Source of the DNA: Flavobacterium plurextorum
Lineage (GTDB): Bacteria > Bacteroidota > Bacteroidia > Flavobacteriales > Flavobacteriaceae
Direction: 5' to 3'
Assembly (NCBI RefSeq): GCF_002217395.1
Contig: NZ_MUHD01000027.1
Location: forward strand, 62,001-126,000
DNA: 64,000 nucleotides
This document shows, one piece after another, positions 37,309-46,055 of this stretch. Numbering within the stretch: the first letter of the stretch is position 1; each line of letters starts with the position of its first letter. The position numbers were made by a program, and so were the translations under genes. The notes beneath the pieces were generated by a model that was given only the letters and a program-made list of their open reading frames with translations, was not told where the DNA came from and did no database searches.

Positions 37309-38058
37309 ATGCTGAAAGCCGAGAGACATAAATATATAATGACTAAGCTCATTGAAGAACAGAAAGTTGTCACCACAGATTTGGCTTTGGCTCTGGATTT
37401 GTCAGAAGATACAATAAGAAGAGATTTGAATGAATTGGACAGTAAAAAACTGCTGGAGAAGGTGTATGGCGGAGCTGTTCAGGTTACAGAGAAATCTGTT
37501 GATCTTTTTAATATTGCAATATCTGCCGAAGAAGAAAAGAAAAAAATTGTTACCAAGGCATTGTCTTTATTGCATGATGACCAAGTTATTATAATGAGCG
37601 GAGGAAGTACAAATTTGGTTTTTGCAAAATTAATTCCTTCAGATTTAAAGGCAACTATTTATACGTACAGTTTGCCAATCGCAATGCAATTGTCGCAACA
37701 TCCAAATATTGATTTAATATTTATTGGCGGTAAAATGCAAAAAAACGCAATGGTTACTATTGGTATGGATGTGATTCAGGTTGTGTCTAAAATTAAAGCC
37801 GATATTTGCTTTATTGGTGCCAGCAGTATCAATATTAAACAAGGTCTTACCGAGATTGGATATGAGATTTCAATTGTTAAAAAAGCGATGATAGAGGCTT
37901 CAGATAGAGTTGTTTCAATGTTTTCTTCAAATAAGTTAAATACTAAAATGCCGCACGTAGTTTGCGATCTTAATCAATTAGATACAATTGTTACAGAATT
38001 GGATCCTGAAGATGAAAGGCTGGAGGAATATAGAAAATCAGGTGTTTTTATATTATAA
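37309..38058 (+). CDS. DeoR-family transcriptional regulator
   Basis: A 249-residue DeoR-family regulator. The N-terminal winged helix (about 5-55, AERHKYIMTKLIEEQKVVTTDLALALDLSEDTIRRDLNELDSK) is followed by YGGAV. A C-terminal sugar-phosphate sensor domain has IIMSGGSTNLVFAKL, LIFIGGKMQKNAMVTIG and DICFIGASSINIKQGLTE. It lies between the divergent susC run and nagB-LmbE, so it likely controls both. An amino-sugar phosphate such as GlcNAc-6-P or GlcN-6-P is the reasonable effector guess. Matching tandem decamers upstream of both flanking transcription units support this. Confidence 0.93.
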   Translation: MLKAERHKYIMTKLIEEQKVVTTDLALALDLSEDTIRRDLNELDSKKLLEKVYGGAVQVTEKSVDLFNIAISAEEEKKKIVTKALSLLHDDQVIIMSGGSTNLVFAKLIPSDLKATIYTYSLPIAMQLSQHPNIDLIFIGGKMQKNAMVTIGMDVIQVVSKIKADICFIGASSINIKQGLTEIGYEISIVKKAMIEASDRVVSMFSSNKLNTKMPHVVCDLNQLDTIVTELDPEDERLEEYRKSGVFIL

Positions 38059-38081
38059 CTAATTTTTTACTTTGTTTAATT

Positions 38082-38121
38082 TGCATTATGTTGCATTATC
38101 TTGATTTTATTTTGTTAAATC
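38082..38121 (+). promoter_or_regulatory. Tandem decamer operator candidate before nagB
   Basis: TGCATTATGT and TGCATTATCT are adjacent (38082-38101). Two weaker decamers in the same phase follow (TGATTTTATT, TTGTTAAATC). The 10-bp period places each unit on the same face of the helix. The core is shared with the minus-strand repeats at 37156-37175. The block lies about 34 bp before a -7-like element. Confidence 0.58.
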
Positions 38122-38154
38122 ACGCAAAATAATGAAATCGGTTTGTTTTTTGTA

Positions 38155-38162
38155 TATATTTG
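38155..38162 (+). promoter_or_regulatory. -7 element (TAnnTTTG) before nagB
   Basis: TATATTTG matches the Bacteroidota -7 consensus and lies 34 bp before the start codon. No properly spaced TTG is visible, so an activator may be needed, or the match may be fortuitous. Confidence 0.4.
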
Positions 38163-38196
38163 TTAAACCAAAAAAGTTTAACCAATAGAATAGATT

Positions 38197-40125
38197 ATGA
38201 AAACCAGTGCTTCTTTGACTTACGATATACCCGGAAAATTTGAAGAAACCCGATTTGAAAAAAATCACAATGTAATTTTTGAAAGTTCAATTGAAGCTTC
38301 AAAAATTGTTGCTCATGAAATTGCTGATTTAATAAGATCGAAACAAGCGAGTAATGAATCGTGTGTGCTTGGTCTTGCGACAGGTTCTTCGCCTATAAAA
38401 GTGTATGAAGAATTGGTGCGTCTGCATAAAGAAGAAGGATTAAGTTTTTCTAATGTAATCTCTTTTAATCTGGACGAGTATTATCCTATGAGTAAGGAGA
38501 ATCGCCAGAGTTATCATTATTTCATGCATCAATATCTATTCAATCATATTGATATTAAACCTGAAAATGTAAATATACCAGACGGAACAATTGCAATAGA
38601 CGAACTGAATCAGTATTGCGTTGATTACGAAATGAAAATAAAAGATGCCGGCGGATTAGATTTTCAGCTTTTAGGAATTGGCCGTACTGGACACGTTGGT
38701 TTCAACGAGCCAGGTTCTCATATCAATTCTGGAACTAGAATTATTACCTTAGATCATATTACAAGAGTCGATGCTTCATCAGATTTCAATGGTATTGACA
38801 ACGTTCCAAAAAGAGCAATCACCATGGGAGTTTCTACAATTCTTAGATCAAAAAGAATTGTACTTATGGCTTGGGGACAAAACAAAGCTTCGATAATTAA
38901 AAGAACAATTCAAGGCGAAATAACATCAGAAGTTCCTGCAACTTTCCTGCAAAATCATTCAAATGCTACTTTTGTATTAGATAAATTTTCAGCATCAGAA
39001 TTAACCCGATTTGAAACTCCATGGTTAGTTGGAGAATGTACTTGGACTGAAGAATTAAAAAGTAAAGCAATCGTTTGGCTTTGTAAAGAAACTAAACAAT
39101 CCATATTAAAACTTACAGACAGAGATTATAACAATCACGGAATGTCTGATCTTTTGGCTCAGGAAGGTTCAGCTTACGATTTGAATATTAACATGTTTAA
39201 TATCCTGCAGCATACTATTACAGGATGGCCGGGAGGAAAACCAAACACAGATGATTCTCATCGCCCGGAAAGAGCCAATCCAGCTAAAAAACGAGTTATC
39301 CTTTTTAGTCCGCATCCAGATGATGACGTGATTTCTATGGGAGGAACTTTTTCAAAATTAATCAAACAAGGACACGATGTACATGTTGTATATCAAACCT
39401 CTGGAAATATTGCCGTTACAGACGATGAAGCACTTAAATTTGCTGAAGTTTGCAACGATTTTGCAGGAGAAAATCTCCCAAACGATATCAATTTTAAATC
39501 TGTAATTGAGTTTTTGAACAACAAATCAGAAAACCAAATCGATTCTCTCGAAGTTAGAAAACTGAAAGGATTAATTAGAAGAAGAGAATCTTATGCAGCA
39601 ACAAGATACATCGGACTAAAAGATGAAAATACACACTTTTTAGATCTTCCGTTTTATGAAACAGGACAAGTCAAGAAAAATCCATTAGGACCAGAAGATA
39701 TTGCCATTGTAAAAGAAATTATCGCTAGAATAAAACCACATCAGGTATTTGCAGCAGGAGATTTAGCAGATCCTCACGGAACGCATGAAGTATGTTTAAA
39801 CGCGATTTTTGCTGCCTTGAAAGAATTGAAACCTGAGAAATATATGGATGACTGCTGGTTGTGGTTATACAGAGGCGCTTGGCACGAATGGGATATTCAT
39901 GAAATTGATATGGCCGTTCCGCTTTCTCCATCAGAAGTACTGTTGAAACGTCATGCCATTTTATACCATCAATCTCAAAAAGACCGAGTTATGTTTCAAG
40001 GAAATGATTCGAGAGAATTTTGGGTAAGAGCCGAAGATCGTAATAAAAACACGGCAGTTTTATATGATGAATTAGGATTGGCAGAATACGAAGCTATCGA
40101 AGCTTTTAAACGTTTTGATTATTAA
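38197..40125 (+). CDS. nagB: NagB-LmbE fusion: glucosamine-6-phosphate deaminase-like domain with PIG-L/LmbE deacetylase domain
   Basis: A 642-residue two-domain cytoplasmic protein. The NagB domain (about 20-300) has VLGLATGSSPIKVYEELVR, FNLDEYYP (Asp93) and GIGRTGHVGFNEPGS (His166, Glu171). In E. coli NagB the residue two before the catalytic His is Asp141, but here it is Thr164. The C-terminal LmbE domain (about 365-600) has the zinc motif SPHPDDD (His373-Asp376) and DPHGTHE (His527, His530). LmbE enzymes remove N-acetyl groups from GlcNAc derivatives. The fusion could deacetylate GlcNAc-6-P and then deaminate GlcN-6-P to fructose-6-P, replacing a separate NagA, which is absent here. Domain calls are firm and the joint reaction is inferred. 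Confidence 0.88.
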   Translation: MKTSASLTYDIPGKFEETRFEKNHNVIFESSIEASKIVAHEIADLIRSKQASNESCVLGLATGSSPIKVYEELVRLHKEEGLSFSNVISFNLDEYYPMSKENRQSYHYFMHQYLFNHIDIKPENVNIPDGTIAIDELNQYCVDYEMKIKDAGGLDFQLLGIGRTGHVGFNEPGSHINSGTRIITLDHITRVDASSDFNGIDNVPKRAITMGVSTILRSKRIVLMAWGQNKASIIKRTIQGEITSEVPATFLQNHSNATFVLDKFSASELTRFETPWLVGECTWTEELKSKAIVWLCKETKQSILKLTDRDYNNHGMSDLLAQEGSAYDLNINMFNILQHTITGWPGGKPNTDDSHRPERANPAKKRVILFSPHPDDDVISMGGTFSKLIKQGHDVHVVYQTSGNIAVTDDEALKFAEVCNDFAGENLPNDINFKSVIEFLNNKSENQIDSLEVRKLKGLIRRRESYAATRYIGLKDENTHFLDLPFYETGQVKKNPLGPEDIAIVKEIIARIKPHQVFAAGDLADPHGTHEVCLNAIFAALKELKPEKYMDDCWLWLYRGAWHEWDIHEIDMAVPLSPSEVLLKRHAILYHQSQKDRVMFQGNDSREFWVRAEDRNKNTAVLYDELGLAEYEAIEAFKRFDY

Positions 40126-40150
40126 TAAATACAAAGATTAGGATCAATAC

Positions 40151-40177
40151 CCAAACAGGCTTTTAAAGCCTGTTTGG
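40151..40177. repeat. Perfect palindrome between nagB and the dehydrogenase gene
   Basis: CCAAACAGGCTTT, one T, then AAAGCCTGTTTGG: 13-bp perfect arms with a 1-nt centre, so an effective loop of a few bases. There is no T-run afterwards. It may be a processing or attenuation hairpin, or part of the same palindrome group as 29164-29197 and 44069-44095. Confidence 0.6.
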
Positions 40178-40219
40178 TATCCAACTTTCTAAATTACTCG
40201 AACAACCAATTATCAAATA

Positions 40220-43135
40220 ATGCCTGATTTACTCCAATTACAACAATTATCTGATTCGCTGGAAGGAACTCTTTTTTATGATGATCTTCATAAAAAACTG
40301 TACGCTACAGATGCTTCTGCTTATAGAATTATGCCAGAAGCTGTGGCTATTCCTAAAACCGAAGAAGATATTGTAAAAATCATTCGCTTTGCTTCACAAC
40401 ATAATATCTCAATAACACCGCGAACCGCAGGAACTTCTCTCGCAGGTCAAACTGTAGGAAATGGAATTATTGTAGACGTTTCGAAACATTTTACCAAAAT
40501 TGTCGCTTTTGATGCCGAAAAGAAAACCATAACAGTTCAGCCCGGAGTAATTCGCGATGAATTGAATTTATATTTAAAACCTTATGGTTTATTTTTCAGT
40601 CCAACTACATCAACTACAAATCGTTGCATGATCGGCGGAATGGTGGGGAATAATTCATCAGGAACAACCTCGATTCGTTATGGCGTTACCCGAGATAAAA
40701 TTGTTGAGATAAAAGCAGTTTTAAGTGATGGAAGTATTGCTGTTTTTAAAGATTTGTCTTCCGAAGAATTTATAGAGAAGACAAAAGGCGATTCGCTTGA
40801 AAATAAAATCTACAAAACGATTTACGACGAACTTTCCAATAAAGAAAATCAGGATGAAATCAATAGAGAATTTCCAAAGCCTGAAATTCACAGACGAAAT
40901 ACAGGTTATGCTATTGATGCGCTGTTAAAATCAGAATTATTTTCGGGAACAGAAAGTACAATTAATTTAGGAAAGTTACTTTGTGGAAGTGAAGGAACTT
41001 TGGCATTTACAACCGAAATTACTTTGAAAGTTGACGATTTACCGCCAACAAACAGTATTATGGTTGTGGCACATTTTCATACGATTCATGAAAGTTTAGA
41101 AGCTGTGGTTACAGCAATGAAACATCATTTGTACACTTGCGAAATGATGGATGATACCATTTTAGATTGTACTAAAACCAATAGAGAACAATCTAAAAAT
41201 AGATTTTTTATTGTGGGAGAACCAAAAGCAGTTATTATGCTTGAAGTAGGATCACATATTAGTATGGAAGATGCCGAATTGCAGGCTGATGCTTTGATTA
41301 AAGATCTTGAGGATAATAATTTTGGTTATGCTCTGCCTAAAATTTACGGGGCTGATATTGATAAAGTAAATGAGGTTCGAAAAGCAGGTTTAGGACTTTT
41401 AGGAAGTATTGTAGGCGATGATAAAGCGGCCGATTCTATTGAAGATACCGCAGTTGAACTTAGCGATCTGCCAAATTATATTGCCGATTTTGCGGCGATG
41501 ATGGAAAGACACGGACAAAGTGCCATCTATTATGCGCATGCTGGAGCGGGAGAATTGCATTTGCGTCCGAAGATAAACTTAAAAACAAAAGAAGGATTAC
41601 ACCAGTTTAGAAATATATCCACGGAAGTCGCGCATTTGGTAAAAAAATACAGAGGTTCATTAAGCGGTGAACACGGTGACGGAATTTTAAGAGGAGAATT
41701 TCTGCCTTTTATGATTGGGGATAAAAACTATGAACTGCTGAAACGAATAAAAAAAGCATTTGATCCCAACACTATTTTAAACGTTGGAAAAATTGTAAAT
41801 GCTTCTAAAATGGATGAAAATCTTCGTTTTGAAGCGGGAAGAGTAGAACCAGAAATTAAAACGATTCAGGATTTCTCTGATAGTTTAGGGATTTTGAGGG
41901 CTGCCGAAAAATGCAACGGTTCTGGCGACTGCCGAAAATTGCCTTCGGCGGGAGGAACTTTGTGTCCGAGTTATCGCGCTACTCGAAATGAAAAAGATAC
42001 GACTCGTGCCAGAGCAAATGCGCTGAGAGAATATCTAACCCATTCTGAAAAAGACAATAAATTTGACCACGAAGAATTATATAAAGTGTTTGAGTTGTGC
42101 GTGAGCTGTAAAGCCTGCGCCAGCGAATGTCCAAGTAATGTTGATGTAGCAACTTTAAAAGCAGAATTTTTATACCAATATCAAAAAGCAAACGGATTTT
42201 CTGTTCGCAATAAAATTTTTGCTTTCAACTCGAAACTGAATAAGTTTGGAAGCATTGCTCCATCAATGACCAATTTTGTTGCTAATTTACCTTTGGTTAA
42301 AAAAAGTATGGGAATTGCACCCAAAAGACAAGTACCGCTTTTAGCACCAAAAACTTTTAAAAAATGGTACGAAAAAAATAAAAAAGAAGCAGAGACCAAT
42401 TCATTTAAAAATGGGAAGTTACATCTTTTTTGCGATGAGTTTACCAATTATTATGATGTCTCAGTCGGAATTGATGCTTATGAACTTCTGACCGCATTAG
42501 GTTACGAAGTTATTATTACAGATCATGAAGAAAGCGGAAGAGCCTTTTTATCAAAAGGTTTTCTAGAAGAAGCGCAGGAAATTGCGAATAAAAATGTGAA
42601 TATTTTCAAGGATTTAATTTCTGAAGATATTCCATTAATCGGAATCGAACCATCGGCAATATTGACTTTTAGAGACGAATATCTGCGATTGGCAAAAGAT
42701 AAAGAAAGTGCCGAAAGACTGTCGAAAAATGTTTTTACTGTCGAAGAGTTTTTTAAAGCAGAAATTGCAAAAGGAAAAATTCATTCTGGACAATTTTCGG
42801 ATACAGAAAAAACGATAAAGATTCACGGACATTGTCATCAAAAGTCATTAAGCACCATTGAAGCTTCTTTTGCAATGCTGAATGTACCCAAAAACAGCAC
42901 GGTTACAATTTACAATTCTGGCTGCTGCGGAATGGCGGGTTCATTTGGTTATGAAAAAGAACATTACGAAATTAGTATGCAAATGGGAGAGGATACTTTG
43001 TTTCCAAAAATTCGTGCAACCGATTCAAAAACGGCAATCGCGGCTGCAGGAACCAGCTGCCGTCATCAAATTTTTGACGGGACAAATAGAAAAGCAATGC
43101 ATCCAGTAACAATTTTAAGAGATTGTTTGAAATAA
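40220..43135 (+). CDS. FAD/Fe-S D-2-hydroxyacid dehydrogenase (probable D-lactate dehydrogenase)
   Basis: A 971-residue fusion of a GlcD-like FAD oxidoreductase and an iron-sulfur/CCG protein. The FAD-binding PCMH domain (about 35-270) has TPRTAGTSLAGQTVGNGIIVDVSKH and GNNSSGTTSIRYGVTRDK. The FAD-oxidase C domain follows, including YYAHAGAGELHLRP and GEHGDGILRGEF. 4Fe-4S clusters lie near 565-590 (CNGSGDCRK) and 625-637 (CVSCKACASECPS), and the CCG-type motifs HGHCHQKSL and NSGCCGMAGSFGYE are near the C-terminus. Family members oxidise D-lactate, glycolate or D-2-hydroxyglutarate and pass electrons to quinone. The MurQ reaction releases D-lactate, so D-lactate to pyruvate is the natural role here. 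It is 94 bp from nagB on the same strand. Confidence 0.85.
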   Translation: MPDLLQLQQLSDSLEGTLFYDDLHKKLYATDASAYRIMPEAVAIPKTEEDIVKIIRFASQHNISITPRTAGTSLAGQTVGNGIIVDVSKHFTKIVAFDAEKKTITVQPGVIRDELNLYLKPYGLFFSPTTSTTNRCMIGGMVGNNSSGTTSIRYGVTRDKIVEIKAVLSDGSIAVFKDLSSEEFIEKTKGDSLENKIYKTIYDELSNKENQDEINREFPKPEIHRRNTGYAIDALLKSELFSGTESTINLGKLLCGSEGTLAFTTEITLKVDDLPPTNSIMVVAHFHTIHESLEAVVTAMKHHLYTCEMMDDTILDCTKTNREQSKNRFFIVGEPKAVIMLEVGSHISMEDAELQADALIKDLEDNNFGYALPKIYGADIDKVNEVRKAGLGLLGSIVGDDKAADSIEDTAVELSDLPNYIADFAAMMERHGQSAIYYAHAGAGELHLRPKINLKTKEGLHQFRNISTEVAHLVKKYRGSLSGEHGDGILRGEFLPFMIGDKNYELLKRIKKAFDPNTILNVGKIVNASKMDENLRFEAGRVEPEIKTIQDFSDSLGILRAAEKCNGSGDCRKLPSAGGTLCPSYRATRNEKDTTRARANALREYLTHSEKDNKFDHEELYKVFELCVSCKACASECPSNVDVATLKAEFLYQYQKANGFSVRNKIFAFNSKLNKFGSIAPSMTNFVANLPLVKKSMGIAPKRQVPLLAPKTFKKWYEKNKKEAETNSFKNGKLHLFCDEFTNYYDVSVGIDAYELLTALGYEVIITDHEESGRAFLSKGFLEEAQEIANKNVNIFKDLISEDIPLIGIEPSAILTFRDEYLRLAKDKESAERLSKNVFTVEEFFKAEIAKGKIHSGQFSDTEKTIKIHGHCHQKSLSTIEASFAMLNVPKNSTVTIYNSGCCGMAGSFGYEKEHYEISMQMGEDTLFPKIRATDSKTAIAAAGTSCRHQIFDGTNRKAMHPVTILRDCLK

Positions 43136-43180
43136 TTTTTTTATAAATTAAACCTAATGAGTTAAATAATACCAAGTTTT

Positions 43181-44005
43181 ATGAAAAAAGCAATCTGTAC
43201 TTTACTTCTTTTAATCGTATTTTTTTCTGCGAAAGCGGCTAAAATTGATACGATTCAAGTTTTTAGTGCTTCGATGAATAAGAACATAAAAACCTGTGTA
43301 ATTGTTCCTGATGGATATAAAAAAAGCAAAAAGAAGTTTCCAGTCGTGTACTTGCTTCACGGATACAGCGGGAATTATGCAACTTGGGTAAAAAGTTTTA
43401 AAGAAGTTGGCAGGCAGGTTGATCAATACGGTTTTATAGCAATTGGTGTCGACGGAAATTATTCAAGCTGGTATTTTGACAGTCCGATAGATTCTGCTTT
43501 CAAATATGAAACTTATGTAATCAATGAATTAGTTCCTTTTATAGATAAAAAGTACAAAACAATTGCAACTCGCGAAGCCAGAGCTATAACTGGTTTAAGC
43601 ATGGGCGGACATGGAGCTTTGTATTTATCTTTTAAACACCAGGATGTATTTGGTGCAGCAGGAAGTATGAGCGGCGGAGTAGATTTTCGTCCGTTTCCTG
43701 ATAAGTGGGATATCAAAAAGCGACTTGGTTCTATAACCGAATTTCCTGAAAATTGGGATAAAAATACGGTTACCAATATGCTTGATTTGGTAAAAGACAA
43801 CCATTTAAAATTGATTATTGATTGTGGTGTCGATGATTTTTTTATCGATGTAAATCGCGAACTGAATAAAAAAATGCTGGCGTTAAAAATAAATCACGAT
43901 TATATCGAGCGTCCCGGGCAGCATAACATAGAATATTGGGAAAACTCTTTAAAGTTTCAATTGTTGTTCTTTAATAATTTTTTCAATGAGAAAAATAAAA
44001 GTTAA
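43181..44005 (+). CDS. Secreted alpha/beta-hydrolase esterase (esterase D/Fee1-like)
   Basis: A 274-residue exported hydrolase of the PF00756 putative esterase family. A signal peptide (about 1-19, FFSAKA) is followed by VVYLLHGYSGNYATWV and the nucleophile elbow GLSMGGHGA (Ser140). DCGVDDFF supplies the Asp and ERPGQHNIEYW the His. Relatives include feruloyl, acetyl and S-formylglutathione esterases. In this locus it might remove O-acetyl or other ester groups from peptidoglycan fragments before hydrolysis, but that is only contextual. It begins 45 bp after the dehydrogenase gene and is followed by a strong terminator. Confidence 0.82.
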   Translation: MKKAICTLLLLIVFFSAKAAKIDTIQVFSASMNKNIKTCVIVPDGYKKSKKKFPVVYLLHGYSGNYATWVKSFKEVGRQVDQYGFIAIGVDGNYSSWYFDSPIDSAFKYETYVINELVPFIDKKYKTIATREARAITGLSMGGHGALYLSFKHQDVFGAAGSMSGGVDFRPFPDKWDIKKRLGSITEFPENWDKNTVTNMLDLVKDNHLKLIIDCGVDDFFIDVNRELNKKMLALKINHDYIERPGQHNIEYWENSLKFQLLFFNNFFNEKNKS

Positions 44006-44068
44006 GTAAGAGATTGTGTGTTGTGATTTTGTAAAATAAAAAAGAGCGCATAAATTTTGGTTGGTTAT

Positions 44069-44102
44069 CCTAACAGGTTTTCAAAACCTGTTAGGTTTTT
44101 TA
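44069..44102 (+). terminator. Intrinsic terminator after the esterase gene
   Basis: The arms CCTAACAGGTTTT and AAAACCTGTTAGG (13 bp, 1-nt centre) are followed by a T6 run. It lies about 65 bp after the esterase stop. It closes the DeoR/nagB/dehydrogenase/esterase run. Confidence 0.85.
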
Positions 44103-44137
44103 GCAACGAATTAATCTAGCTAAATCTGTGTAAAAAA

Positions 44138-44430
44138 CAGCCACTGATTAAAAGGATTTTTGTTGCCGCTAATTACACGAATTTCCACAAATTAAATCTG
44201 CTTTATCCGCCAAATCTGCGTAAAAAAAATAGCTACTGATTAAAAGGATTAAAAGGATTTTTGTTGCTGCTAATTACACGAATTTTCACAAATTAAATCT
44301 GCTTGATCTGCGAAATCTGCGAGAGAAAAACAGCCACTGATTAAAAAGATTAAAAGGATTTTTGTTGCCGCTAATTACACGAATTTCAACAAATTAAAAT
44401 CTGCTTGATCTGCTAAATCTGCGTGAAAAA
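44138..44430. repeat. Three tandem copies of a 92-101 bp intergenic repeat
   Basis: Units begin at 44138 (92 bp), 44230 (101 bp) and 44331 (about 100 bp). Each reads, in order, GCCACTGATTAAAAGG, TTTTTGTTGCCGCTAATTAC, ACGAATTT, AAATTAAATCTGCTT and AAATCTGCG. They differ by point changes and by loss or gain of a TTAAAAGGA element. The same phrases recur at 47358-47640, so the GHL10 and serine-hydrolase pair between them is bracketed by related repeats. There is no coding potential, and the regular spacer structure of CRISPR is absent. Confidence 0.8.
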
Positions 44431-44569
44431 AAATGCATAAAGATTAAAAGACAAATTAAACATAACTTAACGAACTTTGTGTGAATTTTTAACCCCGTTA
44501 GTTATCGAGATTGCGGTTAAATTTTTCAACGACAAATACAACTATACTAAATAACCCAAAATAGTACTT

Positions 44570-46051
44570 ATGAAAAGCCTAAAAATTTTAATGCTGATAC
44601 TGCTGTTTCAAACGAAAACTTTCAGTCAGGAATCACCAAAAAGAGAAATGCGTGCCGCTTGGATATCGACTGTAGATAATATCGACTGGCCATCTAAACC
44701 AGGATTATCAGACAAGCAGATGAAATCTGAAATGATTACCATTTTGGATAATTTACGATCTAATAATCTGAATACTGTAATTTTTCAAATTCGCCCAACT
44801 GCCGACGCTTATTATAAATCGACAAAAGAACCGGCATCGCATTGGATAACCGGAACTCAAGGCGTTGCTCCAGGATTTGATCCGCTGCAAATGATGATTG
44901 ATGAAGCGGGAAAAAGAGGAATGAATGTTCATGTTTGGCTAAATCCGTATCGCGTACAAAAAGATACAGTTAAAGAAGTGTTGGCTAAAACTCATTTGTA
45001 TTTTAAGAAACCAGAATTATTTTTGACGTATGGGAAATCGAGATATTTTAATCCGGGTTATAAAGAAACCAGAGATTTTGTTGCTTCAGTAGTCGGTGAA
45101 ATAGTTCGAAATTATGACATCCAAGCGATACATATGGACGATTATTTTTATCCATACAAAATCGAGGGACAAGAGTTTCCAGATGAAAAAGCTTTTGCAA
45201 AAGAGCCAAGACAATTTAGAGATAAAGACGATTGGAGAAGAGACAATGTCGATTTAATCATCAAACAAATTCGAGATACCATAATTGCCAATAAACCGGA
45301 AGTTGAATTCGGAATTTCACCTTTTGGCGTGTGGCGAAATATTGCAAAAGATTCAGATGGTTCTGATACTAGAGCAGGAGCGACTAATTATGACGATTTG
45401 TATGCCGATATCTTGAAATGGCAGAAAGAAAACTGGATCGATTATATAACACCGCAATTGTATTGGCACATTGGTTTTGACAGAGCTAATTTTGAAGTTT
45501 TGGCAAAATGGTGGGCAGCGCACAAATATGGAACTAATGTGTATATTGGACACGGAGATTATAAAATTTCAAAAACGGCAAAGGAACCAGAATGGAGAAG
45601 TCCGGATCAAATTGTAAAACAGATTGAAATGATTCGTACGATGCCTCAAATAGATGGTTCGATGCATTTTACAGCAAACTCATTTCTTAAAAAAGGAGAT
45701 ACATTAAGAAATGCTCTTATTGAAAAACAATACAAATACATTGCCTTAACGCCCGAAGCGAACAGAATTACAAGAATAAAACCGCAACCGCCGACAAATG
45801 CTGTGATTGCTCAAAAAGGTGATAAAGCAACACTTACATGGAAGGCAGGAATTAATGATAAGAAATACGTAATTTATAGATTTCCAAAAGGTAAGATAAC
45901 CGATTTTTCTAATGCTGTAAATATTTATTATGTAACAACAGCTGTAAAATTAGAAGTTCCAAATGCTGCTTTAGAAAATTATGTATATGCTGTTTCCGCT
46001 TTAAGTCAGACGCAGACAGAAAGTGCTCCAGTCGAATTTATAAAGAAATAA
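44570..46051 (+). CDS. GHL10-family glycoside hydrolase (DigH/YngK-like)
   Basis: A 493-residue secreted protein with a signal peptide (about 1-20, KTFSQ). A GHL10 (PF02638) TIM barrel covers about 28-370: REMRAAWISTVDNIDWPSKPGLS, TVIFQIRPTADAYYKS, MNVHVWLNPYRV, IQAIHMDDYFYPY and EFGISPFGVWRN. A C-terminal fibronectin-III-like domain runs from about 400 (PPTNAVIAQKGDKATLTWKAG ... VYAVSALSQT). E. coli DigH of this family cleaves peptide-free peptidoglycan glycans, which fits the neighbouring wall-catabolism genes. The serine hydrolase gene starts 4 bp after its stop. Substrate is inferred from the DigH relation. Confidence 0.85.
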   Translation: MKSLKILMLILLFQTKTFSQESPKREMRAAWISTVDNIDWPSKPGLSDKQMKSEMITILDNLRSNNLNTVIFQIRPTADAYYKSTKEPASHWITGTQGVAPGFDPLQMMIDEAGKRGMNVHVWLNPYRVQKDTVKEVLAKTHLYFKKPELFLTYGKSRYFNPGYKETRDFVASVVGEIVRNYDIQAIHMDDYFYPYKIEGQEFPDEKAFAKEPRQFRDKDDWRRDNVDLIIKQIRDTIIANKPEVEFGISPFGVWRNIAKDSDGSDTRAGATNYDDLYADILKWQKENWIDYITPQLYWHIGFDRANFEVLAKWWAAHKYGTNVYIGHGDYKISKTAKEPEWRSPDQIVKQIEMIRTMPQIDGSMHFTANSFLKKGDTLRNALIEKQYKYIALTPEANRITRIKPQPPTNAVIAQKGDKATLTWKAGINDKKYVIYRFPKGKITDFSNAVNIYYVTTAVKLEVPNAALENYVYAVSALSQTQTESAPVEFIKK

Positions 46052-46055
46052 AATA

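Noticed and set aside
44138..44430. Regular repeats that might be a CRISPR array
   Set aside because: The repeat units are adjacent without unique spacers, vary internally and contain no short conserved repeat of CRISPR length; no cas gene is present.
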